Shown: piece after piece, positions 35,013-43,447 of the stretch
Numbering within the stretch: position 1 is the first letter of the stretch
How the letters are laid out: every line of letters starts with the position of its first letter
DNA from: Fen-178 sp963722575
GTDB taxonomy: Bacteria; Acidobacteriota; Terriglobia; Bryobacterales; Bryobacteraceae
Assembly (NCBI GenBank): GCA_963722575.1
Contig: CAVRNR010000020.1
Span: forward strand, 248,001 to 312,000
Direction: 5' to 3'
Length of the DNA stretch: 64,000 bases
Program-made: the position numbers and the translations under genes
Notes under the pieces: model-generated
Told to the model about the DNA's origin: nothing
Databases searched by the model: none
Seen by the model: the letters and a program-made list of their open reading frames with translations, nothing else

Positions 35013-36650
35013 CTACACCCGCTTGGCCACCACCAGCGTGATGTCGTCCGCCTGGGGAGCGCCGGCGGCGAATTCTCCGAGCGCGTCGGTGACCGCGGCC
35101 ACAATGGCGGCGGCGGGCTGGTGGCGATGCCGCTTCAGCACCTCGATAAAGCGCTCTTCGCCGAACTCGTCGAAGTTGGCGTTCGCGGCCTCGGTCACGC
35201 CGTCGCTATAGAGCACCAGCAGGTCGCCCGGGCCGAGATGCGCGCGCTGCTCCGAGTAGGGTGCAATCGGCAGGACGCCCAGCACGGGGCCGCCGCCTTC
35301 CAGCAGTTGCGATTCGCCCGACGCGCGCACCACAATCGGCGGATTGTGCCCGGCGTTGGCGAAGGCCAGCTCGCCCGTAGCCGCGTCCATCACCGTGAAG
35401 AAAAAAGTGATGAACCGGTTGGCGGGGCAGTTGGCGCAAGTGGCCTTGTTCAGCCGTGTCATGAACGACGCCAGATTGCCCGGATCTTCGGCCAGCACCT
35501 GCACCCGCGCATGCAGCGCCATCATCATGAGGGAAGCCGGCATGCCCTTGCCGGAAACGTCGCCCAGCGCCAGGCCGACGCGGCTGCCGGCGTACGGAAA
35601 GAAGTCGTAGTAGTCTCCGCCCACGGTGCGGCACGCGGCGTTGAACCCGGCCAGGTCGGCGCCGGGCACCCGCGGCGCCTCGTCCGGCAACATACGGCGC
35701 TGGATCTCGGCCGCCTGCGTAAGGTCGCGCTGCATGATGCGGTCGGCCTCTTCCACCTCGGCCAGGCGCACGTTTTCGATGCGGATGGCGGCCACGTTGG
35801 CCATCACCGTGAGCAGGCTCAGATCGTCGGTGGTGAACTCGCGGAGGACGAAAGGCGAGTCCACGTAGATCAGGCCGATGATGCGCTGCTTGGTCTGGAG
35901 CGGCACGGCCATCATGGTGTGGACCTTGTGCTCCACGATGCTCACGCGGCCCTTGAAGGCGTCATCGAGCTGCGCATCGCGCACCAGGATCGAGGACTTT
36001 TCGTTGAGCACGCGATCGCGAACGGCGGTGCTGATGCGAAAACCTTCGCCTTTGCGCGCGCGGGGAACGAGCGTGCCGCCCTCCAAAATGAGAAGCACGC
36101 CACGCTGCGCGTTGACCGCCTGGATGGCGAGGTCGAGGATGGCGGGGAAGAGATCGGCCAGCGGCCGGTTCTCGGCCAGCTCCTGGCCGGCGCGGATGAG
36201 CGCCTGCATGGGCGCGGAGGCTCGTGGCCCGCCGCGTTCGACGGCCATGGTCTGGTTGGAGAGCGCGCCTTCCAGGCTGGTGACCAGGGTGGAGGTGGTG
36301 GGGGAAGCGCTCTCGCCGGCCTCGAACAGCACCACGCTGGGGTCCGGGCCGGCGGCATCGGGTGCATAAACGATGACGATATGGCCGGCGGTCACGCGGT
36401 CGCCGGGCTTCAGGATGAGCCGGGCTTTGAGCGGAATGTTGTTGACGAAGGTGCCATTCTTGCTGCCCAGATCCTGCACCGTCCACTCGTCGCCCTGGGT
36501 CTCGAAGGCGAAGTGCAGGCGGGAAAGGCCGGCGTCTTCCGGAAAGCACAGTTCAGCGGCGCTGGAGCGGCCTATGGAAAGCCGCTCGCCGGTGAGCGGA
36601 ACCGTCTTCATCGAGCCATCGGGGCACTGGATCAGGAGTTCGCGGGGCAT
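35013..36650 (-). CDS. FHA-GAF-SpoIIE (PP2C) serine/threonine phosphatase
   Basis: About 545 residues. An N-terminal FHA domain (about 1-95: RLSIGRSSAAELCF, LSRLHFAF, DLGSKNGTFVN) binds phosphothreonine. A GAF-like domain (about 150-300) contains GVLLILEGG and MMAVPLQTKQRIIGLIYVDSP. A linker helix leads to the SpoIIE/RsbU phosphatase (about 325-545) with VGGDYYDFFPY, ALGDVSGKGMPA, YSDGVTEAAN and ADDITLVVAKRV; all metal-binding Asp are present. It probably dephosphorylates anti-anti-sigma or other signalling proteins in response to kinase state and a small ligand. ATG 36650 is preferred because a longer start would overlap the upstream gene. That gene ends 4 bp away. Confidence 0.9.
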   Translation of the reverse strand: MPRELLIQCPDGSMKTVPLTGERLSIGRSSAAELCFPEDAGLSRLHFAFETQGDEWTVQDLGSKNGTFVNNIPLKARLILKPGDRVTAGHIVIVYAPDAAGPDPSVVLFEAGESASPTTSTLVTSLEGALSNQTMAVERGGPRASAPMQALIRAGQELAENRPLADLFPAILDLAIQAVNAQRGVLLILEGGTLVPRARKGEGFRISTAVRDRVLNEKSSILVRDAQLDDAFKGRVSIVEHKVHTMMAVPLQTKQRIIGLIYVDSPFVLREFTTDDLSLLTVMANVAAIRIENVRLAEVEEADRIMQRDLTQAAEIQRRMLPDEAPRVPGADLAGFNAACRTVGGDYYDFFPYAGSRVGLALGDVSGKGMPASLMMMALHARVQVLAEDPGNLASFMTRLNKATCANCPANRFITFFFTVMDAATGELAFANAGHNPPIVVRASGESQLLEGGGPVLGVLPIAPYSEQRAHLGPGDLLVLYSDGVTEAANANFDEFGEERFIEVLKRHRHQPAAAIVAAVTDALGEFAAGAPQADDITLVVAKRV

Positions 36651-36654
36651 ATCG

Positions 36655-37422
36655 TCAGTTCTTAGGTCTCCAGAATTGCCGGTCCGCTTCGGCAAAGTCG
36701 TCGGACACATAGCTCATGCTGGGTTCGACTCGGAACAGCAGGTGCTCGCGGCTGATTTCGCCGTCGGCGGACACTTTGGTCGCGGTCTTGGCGCGGGCTG
36801 CCGCGGCGCCTTGGGCATAGACGGGCGTCTCGGTTACACCCTCGTCCATGGTCTTGAGCGAGGTCAGCGGGGCAAGGAAGATAAAAGTTCCGGAGGGAGC
36901 GCCCGAAATTACCTGGTAGGCCAGGTCGGGCCGGTCCAGGTTCACGCTGTCGGAGCCGATCCGCCGCAGCTTCACCAGCTCACCAAGATCGTCCTCGGCG
37001 TCCGGCCGGACGCGGTAGATCGTGACATGGAAATAGTGCGCCCGCGGGAACAGCCGGATGGCCTGGTCGGCCCGGTAGCTCCAGTTTGGCCGGTAGAACG
37101 CGATCAACGTGCTGGAAAGAGCGAGCGTATCCTCTTGCGATGGGCCGGAGGGACTGTTGGATGCGCTGACCGGGCCGACGGCCTTGTCGAGGTCCTCGAT
37201 GCTGGCGAACGACTGGTGCGATTCGATCTGCCACGCCTCGGGCGGGCCCGTGATGGAGACCATTCCAAGAGCATCGACCGCCGCTTTGGCATCGGCATAC
37301 GGCCGGATGGGGGCGATGACAGCTCCCGGCCGGCGGATCAGTTGGAGAATGGGTGGTGGTTCCGTCGGTGCTTGAGCAGCCGCGCTGAAAGCGAGAATTC
37401 CCCCGAGCAGTACGGTTTTCAT
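36655..37422 (-). CDS. Secreted protein of unknown function upstream of phosphatase
   Basis: A 255-residue protein with a short signal peptide (MKTVLLGGILAFSAAAQA). The remainder is mixed alpha/beta with no recognised domain; a YFHVTIYRVRPDAEDDLGEL segment suggests a ferredoxin-like alpha/beta fold. It is 4 bp upstream of the FHA phosphatase gene and probably in the same operon. A mini-frame (ATGAAAACCATATGA) overlaps the real ATG and shares its first nine bases, a small tandem duplication. Divergent from the cytochrome gene. Confidence 0.65.
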   Translation of the reverse strand: MKTVLLGGILAFSAAAQAPTEPPPILQLIRRPGAVIAPIRPYADAKAAVDALGMVSITGPPEAWQIESHQSFASIEDLDKAVGPVSASNSPSGPSQEDTLALSSTLIAFYRPNWSYRADQAIRLFPRAHYFHVTIYRVRPDAEDDLGELVKLRRIGSDSVNLDRPDLAYQVISGAPSGTFIFLAPLTSLKTMDEGVTETPVYAQGAAAARAKTATKVSADGEISREHLLFRVEPSMSYVSDDFAEADRQFWRPKN

Positions 37423-37490
37423 ATGGTTTTCATAGCTCCGCCACTATTCTACGGTGGTATCATAACGGACACCGAAAGGAAAGTGCGAAC

Positions 37491-37976
37491 ATGTTGTGGA
37501 TCGTGTTGATGTTGGCTCAGGCTGCCGTCACGCAACAGATCGACCGGGGTGAGGCGCTGTTCTTTGGAACCACCAACGGGTGCTCGAGCTGCCACTTGTT
37601 GAAGGGGCGCGGTACGGCGGTCGGGCCGGACCTGAGAGGCATCGGGCGCCTCACGCCGGCGGCCATCACGATGGCCGTTCATTCCACCGCCACGCAGTAC
37701 GTGCAGGAGGTCAAGCTGAAGTCCCAGGAGACGTTTCCGGCAATGCCGGGCGCGAAGGACGACAAGACTATCCAGCTCTATGACCTTTCCAAGACCCCGC
37801 CGGAGCTGCGCAAAATAGACCTGACGGAGCTTGAATCGATGACCAATACCAATCGCTGGAAGCACCCGCCGGCGGTCGACAAGCCCACCGCCCAGCAACT
37901 GGCCGACATCATCGCGTACATCCGCTACGCCGCCACCGGCAGCCGCCAGGCGGTGGATCCTTCGGAAGTCCAATAA
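37491..37976 (+). CDS. Exported c-type cytochrome (single heme)
   Basis: A 161-residue protein with a signal peptide (MLWIVLMLAQAAV) and one heme-binding motif NGCSSCH (about residue 30). It then has VGPDLRGIGR and a distal FPAMPG Met ligand candidate near residue 85, and ends with a helix (LADIIAYIRYAAT) typical of class I cytochromes c. The spacing between heme motif and Met is longer than in minimal cytochromes. Likely an electron carrier in the periplasm. AAAGGA precedes the ATG by about 10 nt. Confidence 0.85.
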   Translation: MLWIVLMLAQAAVTQQIDRGEALFFGTTNGCSSCHLLKGRGTAVGPDLRGIGRLTPAAITMAVHSTATQYVQEVKLKSQETFPAMPGAKDDKTIQLYDLSKTPPELRKIDLTELESMTNTNRWKHPPAVDKPTAQQLADIIAYIRYAATGSRQAVDPSEVQ

Positions 37977-38000
37977 GGGTTGCGCGCGAGCATTGCGGTT

Positions 38001-38681
38001 TCAAGCAGGCGGGGCCGAGGCGCGCGTTGACGGCCGAACTGGAAGCCATAACAGCCAGAACAGCACCAGCCCCGCGGCCGCGCCCCCAACCAGGTAGATG
38101 GGCCACGGACCGAACGCATCGAGCAGAGATGCGTTCCGCGGTTTGCGGCACAGGTACATGTAATTGGTCCCGAAGATGGCGTTGAAGGCCCCCACCGCCG
38201 CCGCATAGGCCAGCAGCAGGCGAAACGCGCGCCACACCGCGCCGCGGCGGAGCGGCGCGATGCCACCGAAGACCAGAACCGAACACGCCACGACGATGGC
38301 GCCGTGCGCGACGAAGAAATAGATGGCCGGATAGGAGGGCCACGCGGACCAGAGGTCCGGCGTGAGCAGAGCCATCCCCGCGCCGGCGAACCCCGCGAAG
38401 TAGGCGAATTCGACGATGGCCGGTACCAGCGTGACGCACGCCAGCACTGTGGCCCACAGTATGATGTCGCAAAGTTGAAGCGGCAGGTTGGCCAGGTGGA
38501 CACCCTCGTGCGAATATCGGAAAGCCCACCAGATCAGCTCGTTCACGGCAAGACCGATGCCCAGGGCGAGCCGCGCACTTCGTCCCGAGACACGTCCCCG
38601 CCGGCACAGCACCGGCAGCAGGACGGCGGCCGCCGCGATCCCCGCCAGCAGCGAAATGTGAGCGGGCCCGAACAGAGGCAC
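38001..38681 (-). CDS. TIGR02206/YwaF-like integral membrane protein
   Basis: A 226-residue protein with six to seven predicted TM helices: HISLLAGIAAAAVLLPVL, LALGIGLAVNELIWWAF, ILWATVLACVTLVPAIVEF, FAGFAGAGMALL, FFVAHGAIVVACSVLVFG, LLLAYAAAVGAFNAIFGTNY and IYLVGGAAAGLVLFWLLWL. The conserved FGTNYMYLCRKP between the last helices is the usual mark of TIGR02206. Function unknown. GTG start at 38681. Confidence 0.8.
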   Translation of the reverse strand: MPLFGPAHISLLAGIAAAAVLLPVLCRRGRVSGRSARLALGIGLAVNELIWWAFRYSHEGVHLANLPLQLCDIILWATVLACVTLVPAIVEFAYFAGFAGAGMALLTPDLWSAWPSYPAIYFFVAHGAIVVACSVLVFGGIAPLRRGAVWRAFRLLLAYAAAVGAFNAIFGTNYMYLCRKPRNASLLDAFGPWPIYLVGGAAAGLVLFWLLWLPVRPSTRASAPPA

Positions 38682-38711
38682 TGCTTCGATCCTATACGAG
38701 CCGCGCCTCGT

Positions 38712-39197
38712 TCACTCGCCGCGGAATGCGCGACGGAGCTTTTCCCAGGTGACTGCGAGGTCCTCGGGAACCAGGCGCGTCTCCCCCACCGTGGTGACGA
38801 AGCTGGTGTCGCCGGTCCAGCGGGGCAACACGTGCAGATGCACGTGCTCCGCGATGCCGGCGCCGGCGCTGCGGCCGAGGTTCATTCCCAGATTCAAGCC
38901 TTCCGGACGGTAAGCCGTCCGCAGATGCTTCACGCTGTCGCGCGCCAGACGGATTAATTCCACCAGGGTTTCGTCGGGAAGCTCCTCCAGCGCGGCGGCG
39001 TGCTCGTAGGGCACCACCATCAGATGGCCGCTGGTGTAAGGGAAGCGATTGAGGATGACGAAACAGCGCGCGGCGCGGTGCACCACCAGGCGCTCCTGAT
39101 CGTTGGAGGCCTGGGCCGCGGCGCAAAAAATACACTCGCCCCGATCCCCTGTCGTGGTGACGTATTGATACCGCCAGGGGGTCCAGAGATAATCCAT
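38712..39197 (-). CDS. HIT-family nucleotide hydrolase/transferase
   Basis: A 161-residue histidine-triad protein with the active-site motif EHVHLHVLPRW (about residue 118) and an N-terminal CIFC zinc-like Cys pair (CIFCAAAQA). NRFPYTSGHLMVVPYEH is the usual substrate-pocket block. The group includes Ap4A phosphorylase-like and Hint-like enzymes acting on nucleoside phosphoramidates or dinucleoside polyphosphates. It lies 18 bp downstream of the HU/IHF gene in the same direction. Confidence 0.88.
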   Translation of the reverse strand: MDYLWTPWRYQYVTTTGDRGECIFCAAAQASNDQERLVVHRAARCFVILNRFPYTSGHLMVVPYEHAAALEELPDETLVELIRLARDSVKHLRTAYRPEGLNLGMNLGRSAGAGIAEHVHLHVLPRWTGDTSFVTTVGETRLVPEDLAVTWEKLRRAFRGE

Positions 39198-39215
39198 GTT
39201 ATTCCCGGACCAAGC

Positions 39216-39578
39216 CTATAGGGGGTTCGGAACCTGCTCGGGCGCGGGGGCAGGCGCGGCCGGGGCGCCGGGCCCAGAGGGTGCCCCGCCCGGCCCCCCG
39301 GCCGAATTGTTGACCACGTCCTTCAGTTCCTTGCTGGGCTTGAAATAGGGAATCTTTTTCGCGGGCACTTCCACCCGCGCGCCGGTTTTCGGGTTGCGGC
39401 CGATCCGGGGTTGTCTCTGGCGAGTGCGGAAACTGCCGAATCCGCGGATCTCGATCTTATCGCCGGAGCGCAGGGACCGGACGATACTGTCGAAAATCGC
39501 CTCCACAATGACCTCGGATTCCTTCCGGGTCATTTCCACCACCCGGGAGACTTCTTCAATCAGATCGGCCTTCGTCAT
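39216..39578 (-). CDS. HU/IHF-family DNA-bending protein with Pro/Ala-rich tail
   Basis: A 120-residue protein. Residues 1-92 are the HU/IHF fold: MTKADLIEEVSRV, GDKIEIRGFGSFRTRQRQPRIGRNPKTGARV with the DNA-contacting arm, and VPAKKIPYFKPSKELKD. The last 28 residues are a Gly/Pro/Ala-rich tail not found in E. coli HU or IHF. AAGGAGA lies 6 nt upstream of the ATG. Position just downstream of rpsA matches the order rpsA-ihfB of many bacteria, favouring the IHF-beta side, but homodimeric HU-like activity is possible. Confidence 0.88.
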   Translation of the reverse strand: MTKADLIEEVSRVVEMTRKESEVIVEAIFDSIVRSLRSGDKIEIRGFGSFRTRQRQPRIGRNPKTGARVEVPAKKIPYFKPSKELKDVVNNSAGGPGGAPSGPGAPAAPAPAPEQVPNPL

Positions 39579-39644
39579 CGCATTCTCCTTGGTGTCAATC
39601 CATTATGAATTCGCAGTATCGCCTGAATAAGAAAAATTTGCAAC

Positions 39645-41360
39645 CTATTCGAGGTTGCGGTCTTTCAGGCTCATGACCTCTTCAATGGTTGTAGTGGCGG
39701 CGGCCGCCTGGCGCTGGTAGTCTTCCAGGCGGTTTTTCTCCTCGTCTTCCGTCACCGCGCGGAGACTCAGCCCGATTTTTTTCTCCGCTTCGCTCATCTT
39801 GACAATCTTGAAATCGAACTCCTGGCCCATCGCCAGGGGCGCCTGTTCCGCTCCGCGCCGGCCCGTATAGCCCGGCACCTCGGAGAAATGGCACAGGCCT
39901 TCCACGCCCTCGGCCAACTCGACGAAACCGCCGAAACTGGCCAGCCGGCAGACGCGGCCATGCACCGTATCGCCCACCTGGTGATTTTGGAAATAGCCTT
40001 CCCAGGCGTCCGGCTGGAGCTGTTTGATGCCGAGCGAAAGCCGGTGCGCCGACGAATCGATATTGAGAATTACAGCCTGGACCACCTGGCCCTTCTTCAG
40101 AACCTCGGAGGGGTGCTTGACGCGCTTGGTCCAGGACAGATCGGAGACGTGCACCAGGCCGTCGATGCCTTCTTCGATTTCGATGAACGCTCCAAAATCG
40201 GTCATGTTGCGTACCCGGCCCTCCACCACCGAGCCGACGCTATACCGCGTGTCGATGGTGGTCCACGGGTTGGGTTCGAGCTGCTTCAGGCCGAGCGAGA
40301 TGCGCCGGTCCTTGGAGTGCACCTCCAGAACCACGGCCTCCACCCGATCGCCGGGCTTGACCACTTTCGACGGATGCTTCATGCGGCGCGACCACGTCAT
40401 CTCGCTGATGTGGATGAGACCCTCGATGCCCGGCTCGAGCTCGACGAAAGCGCCGTAGTCGGTGACGTTGACCACCCGGCCGATCACCCGGCCGTGGACC
40501 GGGTAGCGCGCGGCGACGGCCTCCCACGGGTCGGGCTCGAGCTGTTTGATGCCCAGCGATACGCGCTCTTTGGCCCGATCGAACTTGAGGACCTTAACCG
40601 CGATTTCCTCGTCCACGTGCAGCAACTCGGATGGGTGCGTGATGCGGCCGTAGGACATGTCGGTGACGTGCAGCAGGCCGTCAATGCCGCCGAGGTCGAC
40701 GAATGCCCCGTACTCCGTGAGGTTCTTGACCACGCCCGTGACGATGGCGCCTTCGACTATGTGGTCGAGCGTGGCGGTCTTGCGGACGTTGATCTCTTCC
40801 TCCACCGCCATCTTGCGCGAAACCACCACGTTGCCGCGGCGGCGGTTGAGCTTGATGATCTTGACCGGGATGTCCTGTCCGGTGAGCGAATCCAGATTAT
40901 GAACGGGGCGCGGATCGGCCTGCGATCCGGGCATGAAGGCCTTGATGCCCACATCCACCGCCAGCCCGCCCTTGATCCGCCCCAGCACGCGGCCGGAGAC
41001 GATGAGCTGCTCCTGGTAGGCTTTCTCTAGGTTGTCCCAGATCCGCAGCCGCGCGGCGCGCGTGTGAGACAGCAGCACATACCCTTCCGGCTGCTCGCCG
41101 TGATCGATCATCACATCGACGGCATCGCCGGGACGTACCGTAACCTCGCCGCTGGGCCCCTGGAACTGCTCGATGGGGACGAGGCCTTCGCACTTGTACC
41201 CGAAATCGACGATGACATCCTTGGCGGTGATACTGAGGACCGTGCCTTGCAAAACTTCGTCGGCGGCGGGCGGAGCGAAGTGGCTGTAATCGTCGAGAAG
41301 ATTCTCGTAGCTTTCGGGGACCTCCTGGTCCATCTGCCCGTTGTCCTCGTCTACGGCCAT
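39645..41360 (-). CDS. rpsA: Ribosomal protein S1
   Basis: About 571 residues with six S1 RNA-binding domains (rough starts 38, 118, 203, 290, 377 and 464). Repeats 3-6 carry the strong NLTEYGAFVDL, NVTDYGAFVEL, NMTDFGAFIEI and LASFGGFVEL signatures; repeats 1 and 2 are the diverged ribosome-binding type. It delivers mRNA to the 30S subunit and unwinds leader structures. The start at 41360 (MAVDEDNG) is supported by GGCGGAGA 5-6 nt upstream; an in-frame ATG at 41378 lacks this. The sixth domain is followed by a short Gln/Ala-rich tail. Confidence 0.95.
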   Translation of the reverse strand: MAVDEDNGQMDQEVPESYENLLDDYSHFAPPAADEVLQGTVLSITAKDVIVDFGYKCEGLVPIEQFQGPSGEVTVRPGDAVDVMIDHGEQPEGYVLLSHTRAARLRIWDNLEKAYQEQLIVSGRVLGRIKGGLAVDVGIKAFMPGSQADPRPVHNLDSLTGQDIPVKIIKLNRRRGNVVVSRKMAVEEEINVRKTATLDHIVEGAIVTGVVKNLTEYGAFVDLGGIDGLLHVTDMSYGRITHPSELLHVDEEIAVKVLKFDRAKERVSLGIKQLEPDPWEAVAARYPVHGRVIGRVVNVTDYGAFVELEPGIEGLIHISEMTWSRRMKHPSKVVKPGDRVEAVVLEVHSKDRRISLGLKQLEPNPWTTIDTRYSVGSVVEGRVRNMTDFGAFIEIEEGIDGLVHVSDLSWTKRVKHPSEVLKKGQVVQAVILNIDSSAHRLSLGIKQLQPDAWEGYFQNHQVGDTVHGRVCRLASFGGFVELAEGVEGLCHFSEVPGYTGRRGAEQAPLAMGQEFDFKIVKMSEAEKKIGLSLRAVTEDEEKNRLEDYQRQAAAATTTIEEVMSLKDRNLE

Positions 41361-41525
41361 TACGTCTCCGCCGATCACTGAATCACCAGTGATTGCAGGC
41401 CATGGACCAGCCGCGGCAGGCAGCGGGCACGGAAAAGCACGCGCGCTTTGTTATCGCCAAGCACCATCGTGGATCAGACCATGGGCCAATTACCAGCAAA
41501 CCACTGACAGATCAGTATGTTAGCA

Positions 41526-41555
41526 AATATACGCCGAGTTATTGGGGGTTGTCAA
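41526..41555 (-). promoter_or_regulatory. Strong sigma70 promoter of rpsA
   Basis: On the minus strand, TTGACA (41550-41555) is separated by 18 bp from TATATT (41526-41531). The predicted start of transcription is near 41519, giving a leader of roughly 160 nt before the rpsA ATG. That length leaves room for the S1 autoregulation known in other bacteria. Confidence 0.7.
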
Positions 41556-41571
41556 CGGCCTAATGGCCCCC

Positions 41572-43062
41572 TCACAGCTTCTTTCCGATAATGGCGTAGT
41601 CCAGGCCGCCGAAGAATGCGTCGCGGAACGCCTCCGGCAGCGAGTCGAGCGAAGGCATCGATTCCACCGCGGGCGCGAGTTTGCGGACCTCCACCACGCC
41701 CACACCGAACTCCTCCAGATAGAAGGCCAGCAGCGGGTGCGGGACGGGGCGCGCGTGCGTGGGGTCGAGGTAGAAGTGCGTGGCGAAAATGGCGAGGCAC
41801 TCGGGGTTGGGTGTTTCGATGATCAGGACTCCGTTGCGCGCCAGGCGGCCGGCGCAGAGCCGGATCATCTCGGGCAGCCGCTCGGGCGGAAGATGCTCCA
41901 CCACCTGGGCGCAGAAGATGCCGTCCAGCGACTCCTCCGGAAGGCCGGCCAGGTAGGTGAACAAGTCGGCCGTCTCCGCCTCGAGTCCTTTCAGGCGGCA
42001 GATTGCGACCGACTCCCGGCTGAGATCGATGCCCACGGCGGGAATGTTCGCCTCGCGCATGATTTCCAGGAATTCGCCGCGGCCGCAGCCGATGTCCAAA
42101 ACGCTTTGGCATCCCGCAAAACTCCGGACGTATTGGCGCTGCCCAGCCTTCACATGCTCCTCGGAGCCGCGGAAGCAGAACGCGAAACGGGCTAGGTCGA
42201 TGGGCAGGGGAGCGGACTCCGGTAGGGGCTGGGCATGCCCAGCCCCAACAACACCCGCGGCCGCTACCTGGCTGCGCTGCCGGATGAGGCGAAGCTCGGA
42301 GTGGAAGGTGCGCTCGAACTCCAGCCACAGCCGCTTCTGAATCTCGCCCACGCTGCGCTCCAGCGCGGCGGTGAAATCGGCGTGCTGCCCGCGAACCGTC
42401 TCCCGAAAGCTCATGTCCATCAGGGTGGCGCGGTGCTGAAAAGCGCCTTGCAGATCGGCCACGCTGCGCAGGAACTGGATCTCGTTCTGGGCCAGCTTGT
42501 GCTCCCATCCGGCCCGCCACTCGGCCCAGTGCTTGCGGATGTCCGCCATCTCCGGACCAAGGCTTTCCTGCACCATCCGGATCTCTTGGCCGAGGCCCTC
42601 CTGGGCCGCCTGGATGTCCCGCCCGAGCCCGTCCTGGGCCGCCTGAATATCCCGGCCGAGGCTTTCCTGGGCCGCACGGAGACTCTCCTGTGCAGCTCCC
42701 ACCGCCGCTTCCAGCCGGCTGCTCAACTCCACCAGAGCGCGGTTCTCCTCATTGAACGCTTCGATGGCCGCATCGACGCACCCGAGCACCTGGCGGTTGA
42801 ATTCCACCTGCTCGCGGACGTGCCAGTCGAGCACGCGTGCGACCAGCCGCTTCCAGGCCTGGACCAGCGAGTTGGCCATGCCGCCGGGGCGCGGGTTGAC
42901 CGTCCCGATAGCGGCCACTTTGCCCAGCGCCGAATCGCGCGCGCGCACCAGCGCCATGAGGTCGGCCACGGGGATGCCGGCTCCCGCGGAAGTCTCCGGC
43001 CGCTGCGTGCGCACGCGCTCGCGGACCTCGCGCAGGATGGCAATCAGCTCAGCGCTTTCCAC
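41572..43062 (-). CDS. Coiled-coil protein with class I SAM-dependent methyltransferase domain
   Basis: A 496-residue protein. Residues about 100-260 are a long coiled coil that includes four 11-residue repeats of the form AAQE/D-GLGRDIQ. The methyltransferase core begins near residue 310: SVLDIGCGRGEFLEIMREANI (SAM binding), AVGIDLSRESVA, GIFCAQVVEHLPPERLPEMI and NGVLIIETPNPECL. The layout recalls methyltransferases acting on surface polysaccharides or lipids, with the coiled coil serving as scaffold. A dispersed palindrome (42225-42246) is translated inside the protein as GVVGAGHAQPLPES just before the catalytic domain. GTG start at 43062; overlaps the queF end by 14 bp. Confidence 0.78.
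   Translation of the reverse strand: MESAELIAILREVRERVRTQRPETSAGAGIPVADLMALVRARDSALGKVAAIGTVNPRPGGMANSLVQAWKRLVARVLDWHVREQVEFNRQVLGCVDAAIEAFNEENRALVELSSRLEAAVGAAQESLRAAQESLGRDIQAAQDGLGRDIQAAQEGLGQEIRMVQESLGPEMADIRKHWAEWRAGWEHKLAQNEIQFLRSVADLQGAFQHRATLMDMSFRETVRGQHADFTAALERSVGEIQKRLWLEFERTFHSELRLIRQRSQVAAAGVVGAGHAQPLPESAPLPIDLARFAFCFRGSEEHVKAGQRQYVRSFAGCQSVLDIGCGRGEFLEIMREANIPAVGIDLSRESVAICRLKGLEAETADLFTYLAGLPEESLDGIFCAQVVEHLPPERLPEMIRLCAGRLARNGVLIIETPNPECLAIFATHFYLDPTHARPVPHPLLAFYLEEFGVGVVEVRKLAPAVESMPSLDSLPEAFRDAFFGGLDYAIIGKKL
42225..42246. repeat. Dispersed palindrome GGGGCTGGGCATGCCCAGCCCC inside a coding region
   Basis: A perfect 22-bp palindrome within the methyltransferase gene. A near-identical copy lies at 60857-60878 in non-coding DNA, with matching flanks (GTTG before, CTAC after when aligned). 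The shared flanks mark it as a mobile or propagated repeat family, not chance. Confidence 0.65.
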
Positions 43063-43447
43063 GTTTCCTGCTCCAGCTTGCGGTGACCACGCTGCTCAGC
43101 CCGCCGCGCGGCGAGAAGTCGCCGACTACTGTGATGGTGATCGGATCGGCGGCCTTCACCACGTCGCGCAGCACGCGGTTGACCACGTTTTCCTGAAAGA
43201 TGCCGAGATTCCGGTAGGCCAGCAGGTACATTTTGTACGACTTCAATTCCAGGCAACGCTTCCCGGGGACATACCGCAGCGCGATGCTTCCGAAATCCGG
43301 AAGGCCGGTCTTGGGGCACACGGAAGTGAATTCCGGCATGACGATCTCGATCTCGTAACCGCCGTACTGGTTGGGCCAGGTCTCGATTTCGGGCAGCGCG
43401 GCGTTGACCCCGGCGCGCGCATGTTCATCGGTATAGGCGCGTTTCAT
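43049..43447 (-). CDS. queF: NADPH-dependent 7-cyano-7-deazaguanine reductase, QueF
   Basis: A 132-residue T-fold enzyme of the short (YkvM-like) type that reduces preQ0 to preQ1 for queuosine in tRNA. It has the catalytic Cys in FTSVCPKTGLPDFG (about residue 45), the LELKSYKMYLLAYRN motif that binds NADPH and preQ0, and the Glu in NLGIFQENVVN. The true start is the ATG at 43447, overlapping the upstream stop (ATGA); the longer open frame reading into the upstream gene is spurious. No other queuosine genes are in the window. Confidence 0.92.
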   Translation of the reverse strand: MKRAYTDEHARAGVNAALPEIETWPNQYGGYEIEIVMPEFTSVCPKTGLPDFGSIALRYVPGKRCLELKSYKMYLLAYRNLGIFQENVVNRVLRDVVKAADPITITVVGDFSPRGGLSSVVTASWSRKRGKR

